DNA of 64,000 nucleotides from Fragilaria radians (lineage: Eukaryota; Bacillariophyta; Fragilariophyceae; Fragilariales; Fragilariaceae), in the NCBI GenBank assembly GCA_900642245.1, contig CAAAJI010000004.1:464342-528341 (forward strand). Direction: 5' to 3'. This document shows positions 10,300 to 20,548 of this stretch, one piece after another. The translations under genes and the position numbers were made by a program. How positions within the stretch are numbered: position 1 is the first letter of the stretch; each line of letters starts with the position of its first letter. The notes under the pieces are model-generated. The model saw only the letters and a program-made list of their open reading frames with translations, was not told the origin of the DNA and did not search any database.

Positions 10300-12462
10300 A
10301 TGGTTATCCACCTTATTCTGCAGCTTCTTTATTCTTTATCAGTGATTACAGCATTTACTATACTGCCAAGTAGTCACCCTACAAAGGTATCCTTGAAAAC
10401 TCTGCAAGCGCATAGCTCAAGAGAATTCAACATATTTCATGGTTACGAAAAACCTATTGTCTTGATCGGCTCATCATCTGCTCAGGGAGAGATTCCAAAG
10501 CTTGCTGATTCCCTCGCTGATAAAGTTTTGAACGAAGTGATTATTCTGGACTTTTCAAAAGAATCTCACATTGAAGCAGTTAAGTCTCTCTATGAATCCA
10601 ATCATTTATCTATTTACGTGAATGTAAAAGGAACACAAAAGTTAGACACATTCTTCGTTCAATACTCTGATTATGAACTTTGCATTCAAGATGAGACAAT
10701 CGATGATGTTGATGATTGGAATCATTTGGAATGGGAGCTGAATCGCTTGATTGCTCGAGCGCTCCTACCAGCTGCAATTCCTGGAGATACAGAACAGTCT
10801 GTCAACACTGCTCACTTAACAATGGGAAGCCATACATTTTTCTTATCTCTATCATTCCCAGAAATACAAAGCGTAGAAAGATACGTAGAAAAGATGTGCA
10901 AGGATGTGGATGCTATGGAATATCGAACAGATTTGTTGAAATGTCGCGACAGTCGCTTCGAATTAATCTATGGACTACAATTATTAAGAAAGTATTGTCG
11001 CCCTCACGCTATACGTGTCCCCGGGCTACCATTTTCTGCAAGTGTGATTGAAGATGTCATGCCCATTGTTTATACCGTCAGAACTAAAAATCAGGCAGGC
11101 ACATATCCTGATGATGCCGACGGAATATCCAAAATGTTCCAGTTGTTAAGTTGGGGCTTAAGAAGCGGTGTCGAAGTTTTGGATGTTGAATCAGCATGGG
11201 ATGAGGCTCAGACGTCTGCGTTACTCGACTTGGCAGAGACTAGATACTCCTCACAAATACTGGGAAGCCACCATGTTGTTGGTAAACAGATTGACTACGA
11301 AGAAGCAGTTGAGCTTTTCCTTCAGTGCAACTTACGTGGACGAGCTCACGGGGCGAAAGTTGTCTTGAGTATAGACGACGATAGTAAAGATCAAATGGCT
11401 TATGAAGCATCACTTATCTCCCAGGTATTGGCAAAGGAAAGAAACGAACCAGTGATTCCGAGCATATCTCTTATTCTTGGAGACGTCGGTCAATTTTCTC
11501 GTATCATCAACATACCATTCACTCCTGTCACTCATGAATCCCTTCCCAATAAGGCTGCTCCTGGTCAATTAACTGCCAGTGAAATTATGGCAACTCGTCT
11601 TCTCACAAAGATACTCGTCTCTAACAAATATTGCATTCTGGGTCACAATATCGCTTATAGCGTCAGTCCTGAAATGCATAACTCTGCTTTTGCGGCCGTC
11701 CGTTTACCTCACGAATATACTCGTGCTGATGTTGCCTCTGTAGAGGATTTCATATCTTCCAACTTCTTCAAGGGAACTGCCTTTGGTGGTGCTTCCGTCA
11801 CCATTCCTCATAAGCAGGCTATCATTCCATACGTCGACGTCCTAAGCGATGCAGCTAGGATTATTGGGAGTGTCAATACACTTGTGGTAAAGGAGGAAGT
11901 TAGTGAAGAGGAGATCACTAGGATTATATATGGTGATAATACAGATTGGAAAGGGATATTTAATCCATTAAAACGAATCTTTACGAAGGAAAGTGGAGGG
12001 TATGCTCTTATTTTGGGGGCAGGGGGTACAGCACGTGCTGCGGCCTATGCGGCCGAAAAATTGGGTTTCCAGCGATTATACTACAATCGAACTCCAGAAA
12101 AGGCTAAAGATTTAGCAGAAGCATTTGGGGGGACTGTCATCCATTCGCTTGACCAGGATTCTGATGTATCTGGAAGCAAGATAAAGGTAGTCATAAGTAC
12201 TCTCCCTGCCGCATCAAATTTTGAGCTACCAGCTTGGTTGCTTTCCTTAAAGCCAGTTGTATTTGATGTCAATTACAAGCCCTATACCACCGCACTATTA
12301 AGTCAGGCTGAAAATGCTGAATGCACTGTCATTCGTGGCTCTGAGATGCTTTGGGAACAAGGTGTTGGTCAATTCGAACTGTGGACTGGTAGGACTGCTC
12401 CTTACAAAGTCATGAAAGACGTTGTATTGAATAATTGTCTTCCCGACCAGCAGAACACTTGA
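10300..12462 (+). CDS. Plastid-type 3-dehydroquinate dehydratase/shikimate dehydrogenase
   Basis: This intronless 720-aa protein corresponds to the third and fourth shikimate-pathway steps. The N-terminus is a hydrophobic leader (residues 1-19) followed by TAF and a Ser/Thr/Lys-rich stretch, matching the diatom bipartite plastid presequence in which Phe follows the signal-peptide cut. Residues about 50-150 begin [11 protein letters not shown]; they could be a degenerate shikimate-kinase-like domain, but no intact P-loop is present. Residues about 165-430 form a type I dehydratase: [10 protein letters not shown] with its glutamate, [14 protein letters not shown] with the catalytic histidine, [13 protein letters not shown] and AAPGQL. 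The Schiff-base lysine position reads Leu (GAKVVLSI). Residues about 440-715 form a dehydrogenase with [47 protein letters not shown] and [11 protein letters not shown], all intact. The domain order matches the AROM C-terminal part and plant DHQ-SDH enzymes. Confidence 0.93.
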   Translation: MVIHLILQLLYSLSVITAFTILPSSHPTKVSLKTLQAHSSREFNIFHGYEKPIVLIGSSSAQGEIPKLADSLADKVLNEVIILDFSKESHIEAVKSLYESNHLSIYVNVKGTQKLDTFFVQYSDYELCIQDETIDDVDDWNHLEWELNRLIARALLPAAIPGDTEQSVNTAHLTMGSHTFFLSLSFPEIQSVERYVEKMCKDVDAMEYRTDLLKCRDSRFELIYGLQLLRKYCRPHAIRVPGLPFSASVIEDVMPIVYTVRTKNQAGTYPDDADGISKMFQLLSWGLRSGVEVLDVESAWDEAQTSALLDLAETRYSSQILGSHHVVGKQIDYEEAVELFLQCNLRGRAHGAKVVLSIDDDSKDQMAYEASLISQVLAKERNEPVIPSISLILGDVGQFSRIINIPFTPVTHESLPNKAAPGQLTASEIMATRLLTKILVSNKYCILGHNIAYSVSPEMHNSAFAAVRLPHEYTRADVASVEDFISSNFFKGTAFGGASVTIPHKQAIIPYVDVLSDAARIIGSVNTLVVKEEVSEEEITRIIYGDNTDWKGIFNPLKRIFTKESGGYALILGAGGTARAAAYAAEKLGFQRLYYNRTPEKAKDLAEAFGGTVIHSLDQDSDVSGSKIKVVISTLPAASNFELPAWLLSLKPVVFDVNYKPYTTALLSQAENAECTVIRGSEMLWEQGVGQFELWTGRTAPYKVMKDVVLNNCLPDQQNT

Positions 12463-12614
12463 TTGACTTTGTTCGAGTTCAAGTTTAGATAATTACTCTA
12501 GAGCACTAACATCACAATATATTGCATTTTATTCTTATATTTGATGGAAGAGTTAACAAACAATACTTTAGAATGCCATTCCAGTCTCTAACGACACAAG
12601 TTCGTGAAAACTGA

Positions 12615-13417
12615 TTAAAATTTAGTAAAATCTCCATCATTCTGCCAACGGCAGACCAGTTGAACTTTGAATTCGGAAAGTTTGATACCAAAATGTACCA
12701 AAACCTTGCACATTTCTGCGCTTAGTGTAGCACCCTCTTTGCATAGGACGTAATCACCTCCAATGAGAACGATTTTTCCATCCTTGATATCCACCGGAAG
12801 GCCAAGTTTACGAAAATGTTCCATCATAGATGCAGGATACGTTGAAATCATCGACTCAGTAATGACTACTTTAGCGGGAGCGATAGACCCCGCACGTGAG
12901 AAATCCTCCTCTTGTAGAGATGCAAAGTAGTCCTCAACTTCCTGAGCATCTCTTGAGGTTAATAACAAACCAACACTTCCCGTAATATATTTTGAAACCT
13001 GACAAAGATTGTCACCAAATTCCTCCTCGGGAGAACGTCCTAATGCAATTTGAAGCAACTTATTCTTTCCCAAGAATATTCTTGAGGTGCTGTTATTCCC
13101 TCCTTCGGAATCGTCACGAAAATGTAGACGAACATTTTTAAATTTATTGCTTCTCATATTTTCATAAGAAAATAAATACACAGCATCATGATTTCCAATC
13201 GCCTCTCGAACTTCTGAAATAAAGCTTGACTTATGATCTCTAGTTTTCTTTGCGGTTTGTGTCAAATTCACTGGGGGAGAAAAAGAATAGAATGATATCA
13301 CGTGACGGAATGAGACAATCGAAGCAAAGATTGACAAATGCATCTTGATCTAGATTCATCACTTATCACAAAACTAGATGCTCACTCACCTACTTGAGCT
13401 CTTTTACTCTTTGGCAT
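12615..13417 (-). CDS. MRTO4: MRTO4/Mrt4 ribosome assembly factor
   Basis: Mrt4 is a nucleolar paralogue of ribosomal protein P0/L10 that occupies the stalk site of the pre-60S particle until P0 replaces it. Exon 1 is 13417-13390 (MPKSKRAQV), the intron is 13271-13389 (119 nt, GTGAGT...CCCAG) and exon 2 is 13270-12615, giving 227 aa. The splice restores MPKSKRAQVVNLTQTAKKTR, close to the start of animal and yeast Mrt4. Further family blocks are YLFSYENMRSNKFKNVR, FLGKNKLLQIALGRSPEEE, GSVGLLLTSR and LGLPVDIKDGKIVL. The acidic stalk-binding tail of P0 is absent, as expected. Without the first exon the open frame would seem to begin with a spurious hydrophobic leader, which is translated intron. 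The gene converges on the upstream shikimate gene with a gap of about 150 bp. Confidence 0.95.
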
Positions 13418-14339
13418 GATGAATTCAATCCGCTAGATTACTTTTCTTTCACAGAAAAAAACATGTTCGTTTTGGTAAACGAAAAAGAAAAAAAGAAAAA
13501 CGATTGGCTCGTAAGCCCTCAACCAGTTAATACAAGTACTACCGTGGTCGTACCTTAGTTTCAGTATATCAAAAAATCTCAAATAATAATCGACTCTTAA
13601 TCAACTCTAAAAAGTGAGTAGTAGGTCAATTAGATAACAACTCCCCCCCCCCCTAACACTGATTACTCTCTCTGTAAACTTAAATTTAGTATTTGGGTTC
13701 CTGCATTTCTTCCACCTCCAACAGCAAGTCGATATATGCTTATGGATAACAAAAAATGGTTAAAATCTACATTTCTGACCTCTTGATTGCATGCAATAAA
13801 AAAGTAAAGTTTCATTTTCATTGTTTCTTCGCAATAATGGCAGTCCGTGGTCAGTATAGTGAAATAAAGGCCTGAAAGGATGACTACAACACAACTATTC
13901 TCCCTCTTGACATATTGGTACTCATCCGCTCTATCCTTCGTGTACCTGAATCCAGCGCATCCGAATATTGAATGTGCTTCAAGGATAGAACAGGCTTTAT
14001 AATATCTACCGCCCACCAACTCAATCTCAGATAATGCAAAGGAAAAGGGGGCATTTTCTTACAGGCGTATACAACAATCCACGTTGCACAGCTGATGTAC
14101 ATCCAGTTGTTATCTTTTATTCATAGAATCTTTAGCAATACCTGTTGCCACTACTCAATCGTCACACCAATATCCAAGGAATGTGATATCATATTTCTCA
14201 GAGTCATGTTGCTACTATAAAGTAATTTAGGTGCTATTCTAGGTCATCTATCCTCCAGCTTGCTTTATGATAACCTGAATTCACACAACCTCAAGTGTTG
14301 ATGGTGTGCGTAATTTTGATGGTATACAGTGTCCTTCTG
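13418..14339. other. Intergenic with a C homopolymer
   Basis: No gene is supported. A run of 11 C occurs near 13644. Overlapping minus-strand frames at 13663-14102 have no recognisable content. Confidence 0.45.
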
Positions 14340-15325
14340 GCATGCTGCCAAGTGAAGAAACGATTTTGAATAAACTTTTGTTGGACTGGACTGATATACT
14401 GATAGCTCTCTTACTGCATTAAGAGAGTAAGGATCAGTTTTTTCGAGCCATAAACAATAGCCTGCCTACAAATGATCTGTATTTAGTAACTATGGCGTGG
14501 CCGAGGGGAACGCCTTTTGTCCTCTTGTTTTTCCTCTGGATATTTCGTCTGTGACATCTTCATGAAAGGCAGTGTTTAATGAACTTGATTGAAGATCTAA
14601 AGGAGGTATAGAAAATATGGAAATTCATAATTAGATCAAGTGGCTGATCAGTCACATCTAAACGAGAATTATTAAAGATTTCCTTAGGGCTTCAAGTTGT
14701 TCAAAAAGCTCTATATCGTATAAACCAGCTATATTTCCATGCCACTCAAGACATTTTGTACCATCTCGAGTATGAAAACCTTTAGCGGTCTCAGGGGCAT
14801 GTTCATCTGGCAAATGCCCTATTTCTTGCAGTGACAAATGATATTTCTACCACACCGTTCAATAGGGTGTGTAAGGTCCTGTCATTTTCATTGTGATACT
14901 TGACTTATTCTGCAGCATTATCACTTTGAAGAAATGTTGTGGTAAAACTAAGTCCGTTAATTTTTGTGAGTGATGTTTCAAATAGTTCCCTGGATCGCTC
15001 TTCTGGGTAAGGAAGCAATCCCACACGTATTGAGTATAATCATCAACAACTCTTAGCCAGTATATATTTCCGCCATAGATGGACTTAGACTCAAGATAGG
15101 GTCCACGTATATCAAGTAAAGGACATCCTCCTCCCGGCTTATTGGATTTTCTAGCTTGGGTTTAGGGACTGCTTTTGCTTTTTTTGCAAATGCACAGGCG
15201 TCACAATGCATTTGTGGTCGTGTCATATTAATTCCCATAAAATGGGATATTACCTTACATGTGAAAAAATCTGCATGACTGAGCATTCCTTGGAATATGT
15301 TGATATCCAAGGTCTTAGACAAACT
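14340..15325 (-). mobile_element. Copia remnant with RT core deleted
   Basis: Minus-strand reading gives a pre-integrase zinc region (HADFFTCKV, CDACAFAKKAKAVPKP), integrase core pieces (WLRVVDDYTQYVWDCFLTQ, then a degraded SDNAAE and LNGVVE block), the acidic linker (DQPLD), and then a direct jump near 14500 to the RT C-terminal end (KYRSFVGRLLF, NAVRELSVYQSSP). The central RT palm is missing. Several stops and frame changes interrupt it. It directly abuts the LINE remnant on the same strand. Confidence 0.82.
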
Positions 15326-16580
15326 TTGTCCTTTGCATTTCCAAAATTGCGAGATTAACTTCCATGTTTTTTCATCCCCTTCCATGACTGGTTTCGACAG
15401 CGACTTGTAATGCCCAAGGTGTACTCCTGAGGTGGAAATTTTTGTGCTTTCTCCCCCAGTCCTGAAAGGTAATATCACTTGATATTCCTTGTGGCTTGAT
15501 GTCTTGCATTATGTTAATAAGCTTGTGTTCTTGACTCTTGCACTGGTCAATGCTGCAATTAATCTTGTCATTGTCAGCATCTTTGACTTGTTCTTGATTA
15601 AAATAGCCACCATCGGTTTGTTCAAAATGATTTTTGTTGTGTTACTTCAGTGCCTCTTTGTGTTTAATTACGTAATTTCTTCTTGACGTCTGAAAAAGTG
15701 CTGCTGGCAACCAGCCTAGTATGGAGTAGGAATGAATCGATTTTGCAGCTTTTTCCGGCTCATATTGTCAATGGAATCTTTGCATAGGATTCTATATCGT
15801 ATTATAGCCAGCTTCTCCCTTAACTCGTTGGCTTTAGGTTGGAGAGTAAATTCTAAGTCTTGACTAAACGGACCGTTCTGCCTAAAGACCTATGTGAGTT
15901 ATTTCTTTGTTGATGTGGTTCACTTGCTTTAAGAAGCGTTCGTGCTGAGAATGGTTTGTTGTGTCCTGGGAATTCAGTGTGGTAATGAGTTTCTCAATCT
16001 TGCTCTGAATCTTTTCATGGGTATAACTTTCAAACCTTTGTAAGTTGTTGGGTTTTACGTTCATAGGATCATTTGATTCAATCTTTTTTATGTTTGGTGC
16101 TATTGGTAATTGGATTGGTCTGTGATCTGTGAAAAACGCATTAGGAAATTCAAGGTACTCCATGCATTGGATGCAGTCCTTTAACTCTGGTGAAACATAA
16201 ACATGGTCAATATATGCTGTTTCTCGTCTGTACATTTCGGGTGCATTTTGAGAGTCACAGCAACTTGGAGTCCCATTTCAATAGATAGCATGTTATAAAG
16301 TCCTATAGTTAGTTGTATTGCGCTCATTGAAGTATCTATCTAGGACGATATGTATTTAAACAATGTTCGATCTGATAGAGCTCCAATTTGAAATCTCAGC
16401 GCAACGCAGTCATTGGGTCCTCAGAACTACAATGATATGCGCATTGTTGAGAGTAGACTGATGACACCCCTTTTGGAGCCACTTTACGAACTTGATATAC
16501 TGAGATCATTGCTACTTTAACGTCATCTTTGTAGTGGTAAACTGTCCCTGACAATCTGCCAGCGGGATAACGGATTTGTC
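15326..16580 (-). mobile_element. LINE-type (non-LTR) endonuclease/RT remnant
   Basis: On the minus strand, an APE-type endonuclease end is seen: VAMISVYQVRK and VYSQQ near 16.4-16.5 kb, then YIDHVYVSPEL and FFTDHRPI at about 16.1-16.2 kb. It is followed by the linker and the start of an RT-like protein, with HFEQTDGGYF at about 15.6 kb and STSGVHLGHYKSLSKP at about 15.4 kb. IDHVYVS...TDHRPI is characteristic of LINE endonucleases, and the HLGHYK motif recurs in RT proteins of diatom non-LTR elements. Frame breaks and stops make it non-functional. A related copy lies at 33.6-34.3 kb. Confidence 0.75.
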
Positions 16581-18240
16581 TAATGATTCAAGACCTCATT
16601 CTGAGGTTAAAATTCAAAATTTTCCTTTTAGTTTGTATGGACTGTTTTATGTTCATTTCATTTCAGACAACATGATGTGAATGCTACTGTTTTCCCCAAA
16701 TGTATGCTGTGATGACATGATGCGGAAAAGAGACGTTATCTTATTGACCTAACAAAACGCCAACTCTTTCTTTATCCATCCATTTGTAGAATGGAATCTA
16801 TTTGCTGGCGGCTACTTGTAAACAAGTGATGTTGTTGATCATAATGTTTATCAATGTTTTATTTTGATTCTTTCCTTTGAACGCTGGGCTCTGCATTTTG
16901 CAGTTTCTAAGTTGTTATCAGTAAGTAAAACATAATCACTGAATAGTGCTAGTTCAAAAAGTGTTTGACACAGCGACAATTATTTACAAGGTCTTCCAAG
17001 CTCTGTTAACTTTGACTGTATGTGTGTTGTCTTGGCTGTGCACCAATGCTTTAAAATAATCATTAATCTTTGTGTTGCTTGTCATGCTAGCTCTTGAAGC
17101 ATCTAGATTTGACTTGCTCCTTTTGATGTTTCTGTGACATTCACACATTGCTGTTAGCTGAGTTCCCTCTTTCTAGTGCCAAGGGGGTGCTTTGGCTGGA
17201 GCCTTCTGCCAACAATGTGTCATTTGCTATATGTAAATTGGATGTCTAAACGAGAACTTTCTTTCTCCAGTCATTTCTTCCTTAACTTTGTGCCTGCTGA
17301 TGTCTCATGTTCTATATTGTTGACCTATAATATGCCCTCAATGTGCAACTGTGTGTATCGCATGTGGTTGTGGCACTACTGAGCTTGAAATTGCATTGGT
17401 TGTGCTGGCTGAAGGTTCAGATACTTCAGATGGGGTTGTTGCTGCTGGCGGATGAATACAATCAGGTTCCCGGGTAAAGACGATGTCTCCAAATTCAAAG
17501 GTCATGATAGATGAGATGCTACGGGAAGAAAATAATTCTTTACTATTGAACACATCATCACCTGCAACATATTCCACGTCCAGATTTGTGTCAAACAATC
17601 TGGTGTCTTCAGGATCAAGCATAGGACCCAGATATCATAATTCTTCTTTATCTTTGGTTCTCAAGATGTCAAACTGAGATTTGAGAACCAATAGGGTGAT
17701 GGAATGGGTTGTGAGTGATGTGATTAAATCCTATCTTCTCTTTGATAGCACCTTCAATTTTGAAAAACTCACCTTGCAAAACATAATTGGTGACAGCTTT
17801 CCAGGTGTTCGTATTCTTTTGTTGTGACATATTTTAAAGCTTTAACAAATGAAGAAAGTTCTTTGAGTCATTTGTTATCTGGTTGAAGCTCTGAGTCTCA
17901 GCGTTTGTAGAGTATTTGGATGTCACGCAGGATAGATACGCTTGAGTTAAGAAACCAATGACCTTGGCATCCCAGTCACCCTTGGTCCAATCATAGCTTG
18001 TGAGCTGAATTGCATGCTGCCAAAGGAACCTCATCAATTTCCTGTCCTTCTCTCTCTCTGAGGTAATGCCACAAATTCTATGAAAAGTTGCAATCTTTCA
18101 GTGACAATCATTACAAATGCCAGTGTGCTTGTACTTGAGATCATAATGATTCTTGTGAAAAGCTTCACCAAATCTTTAGTGCAAAAGCCATACTTGTCTT
18201 CATCTCTAAATGCATCCAAATCTTAAGGGAGAATAATTTG
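16581..18240 (-). mobile_element. Possible 5' part of the LINE remnant
   Basis: Minus-strand open pieces at 18219-18034, 18037-17834 and 17622-17338 read on from one another with frame changes and lead towards the endonuclease. They could be an ORF1-like part of the same element. I recognise no domain, so both the boundary and the assignment are tentative. Confidence 0.3.
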
Positions 18241-19820
18241 TGGCCGAAAATTCTTAGAGTTACTCACGCAGCTCTCTCAAAATGTTTGCAACGTGCAGTT
18301 GACTATACATAATCAGATATAGTATAGTATCACATCAACGCAAGATATGTATCTAAATTCGCTAATCCATTCTATCTCCTCTGTTGGCATCACAACTATG
18401 GATCACAGAGTACCGGGAGCGTAGTGCGTTTCTTTCACACAGACATTGTTGCTACGCTATTCTTCCAAATAATGTAGCAATTGTTCTCATAGCAATTCCT
18501 TCGCTCTTTACAGTAATTATGCAGCGAAATAGAATGATAAGTCAATTTAGCTTTCAGCTTAAAGTTTACAGTACGCAGTGCCTTGATTACCTCAGCAATC
18601 TCTCCACCCGTCCCAATGGTAAGTCAGTCATCAACAAATGAGGGCAGCTAAATGATTCCAATTGAAATTACACTATACCGTCTAAACTCGTCAGTGCTTC
18701 AACCTGCGTTACATGGATGAACCTAGCACTTTTTGTCAAACCAAATATTGCCTACCGTCACTCACTTTTAACTTGATTAGTGTATTCCATTCAGAAAACT
18801 AAAATCGTGTATAAGGTGCAAACTGGCATTGTCTGTGCAAGCTAAATTCAGCCTTTTCACAAAACTTGGATATTGTATTTTTGATAACTTCGCATATCAG
18901 TGATTAGGAAGTCACTAAAAGAAATCAGATTTCACATTACTTTCATTGTCATTCTGCTTTTACAGACAGTTCCATTTTGCTCTGATATTGACAGTTTCAC
19001 AATCATATTGCAGAACAATTATTTGTCGCTGAATGTCGCATCCTAATTGGGGTATAAGCAACGATTAAGCTTTGTATTGAGATACAAATGCCTGTTATAG
19101 TCCAGCATCTCATTCTCCGGTTGAAACAAATGGATACTCAAGTGGCATATAAATAAAAAATCAAAACATTGCAAGTATTTCAAGCCTTATATTTGACATG
19201 TTTACCTGCTCAGGTGTGATACTCCTTCCAAAGTAGTTCGTTTGTGCTTTTTGCATAGGGCACCATAATGAACCGTAAAGTTGCATTAAAGGGAGCAAAT
19301 ATGTCAACTCGAGCGGCTATGGCTCAATCAACTACCATGATCATGTGCCGATCGATAAATTGAAATGTAACATCAGAGAAGGAATGATAAGAAGATGTAT
19401 TTGCCTGTTTTGTGTTGACAAATTAAGTGATTAGTATCGTAACCTTAAAGTGTCGAAACTCAACGCTAATGAAATGGAGCTATGGAGGAATTTTTATCTG
19501 GTTTGCATTGTCTTATTTAAGTGATCAAATTCTGGCAACCTTTAAATGTTGAAATGCAGCGCATAAAGAATATTATAATACACTCATGTGAAGGTTTTCA
19601 AGACAAAACCTCGGGCACCCTTCATTAGATGAGAATAACGAGTGTAAAAAATAGGTTTAGCTCAATCAACTTTTATCGAAGCGACTTTGCTAATATCCTA
19701 TGAAATTATGGACGCAGGATCTTTGTTACAATGCCGTAGTTACGGTAAAAATATTGCAAAGTGTCTCAACATTAGTTGAAACTATGTATGATGATATGAG
19801 ATTGTTCATTGACTTTTCAA
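18241..19820. other. Intergenic, no gene seen
   Basis: About 1.6 kb of AT-rich DNA. An 85-codon frame at 18384-18641 has no recognisable content. Confidence 0.5.
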
Positions 19821-20175
19821 TCAGTTTCTTTTCTCTTTCCTAACGGCGTCTAACAGACTTGGATCGATACCCAATGCGCTATCGACGTCTCTATATAAAT
19901 GAGGAAAACATCTAAAAAGTGCTCGATGTGATATTTTCTCGATGTATACTGCTCCAAGACAGCCAGCAGCTGTGCTGGAAAGAGTCATAAACGTTCCTTG
20001 AAGAAAAGGCTTTATCATTGTCATATCGAAAGTTGAAAGAATTGTCGAGAATTTGTGTTGACAACACTTCATGTGAAAAGAAAGCAACGGTTAAGAAATA
20101 TCGAATAGAGTATTGATTACTCTTCCAAGATATAGCATGGATGAAAAGATCAAACTTACCCGAAACGAAGAGCAT
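19821..20175 (-). CDS. Possible small two-exon gene, about 63 aa
   Basis: This is a tentative model. Exon 1 starts at the minus-strand ATG near 20175 (MLFVS). A GTAAGT donor follows after one more base, and an acceptor (TTCTTCAAG) before about 19998 joins it in frame to GTFMTLSSTAAGCLGAVYIEK and on to a basic end, DAVRKEKRN, at 19821. The product would carry one hydrophobic segment. The family is unknown and the evidence is only splice-signal consistency, so it may be spurious. A stop lies directly upstream of the ATG. Confidence 0.3.
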
Positions 20176-20245
20176 TTAGAATGAGAGATGGGGTGAGAGA
20201 GGCATTCCTGAAAGAAAAATTGAAGGATGACTCGTTGATTTGGTG

Positions 20246-20548
20246 ATGGATGAGAACTCAAACATCAACCAGAGTTTCCCTGAACTCATGAATTTTAAGT
20301 TACAAAGCGAAGACTCATGTCTTCATTCTCTGTACCTTGCTACATACGAGGCGAAAAAAAACCACCAAAACGAACGAATACTCCGAATGCATGATTTTTT
20401 ACCTTTCACCAGATACTTTCAGCCCTACAATTCATTTAAGCACGCATCAGAGAATTTTGGTGTCAAGCTGGTGAGGAACTACCAACAAGAAATGTCTAGT
20501 TTTTGGGGCATTCCCTTTCTGGAAATGGATTTTCTAAAGAAAGACTGA
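20246..20548 (+). CDS. Unidentified open frame, 100 aa
   Basis: An ATG-started frame divergent from the small gene model on the other strand. It has mixed polar/aromatic composition (for example RMHDFLPFTRYFQPYNSF) with no known motif or signal peptide. It may be a coding exon or chance. Confidence 0.3.
   Translation: MDENSNINQSFPELMNFKLQSEDSCLHSLYLATYEAKKNHQNERILRMHDFLPFTRYFQPYNSFKHASENFGVKLVRNYQQEMSSFWGIPFLEMDFLKKD

Noticed and set aside
13271..13343. Apparent hydrophobic leader (MHLSIFASIVSFRHV) on MRTO4
   Set aside because: It is translated intron; a proper first exon MPKSKRAQV lies upstream and restores the family N-terminus.
13644..13654. C homopolymer as a regulatory or structural element
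   Set aside because: A single run of 11 C with no repeated spacing; more likely simple sequence or a sequencing artefact.
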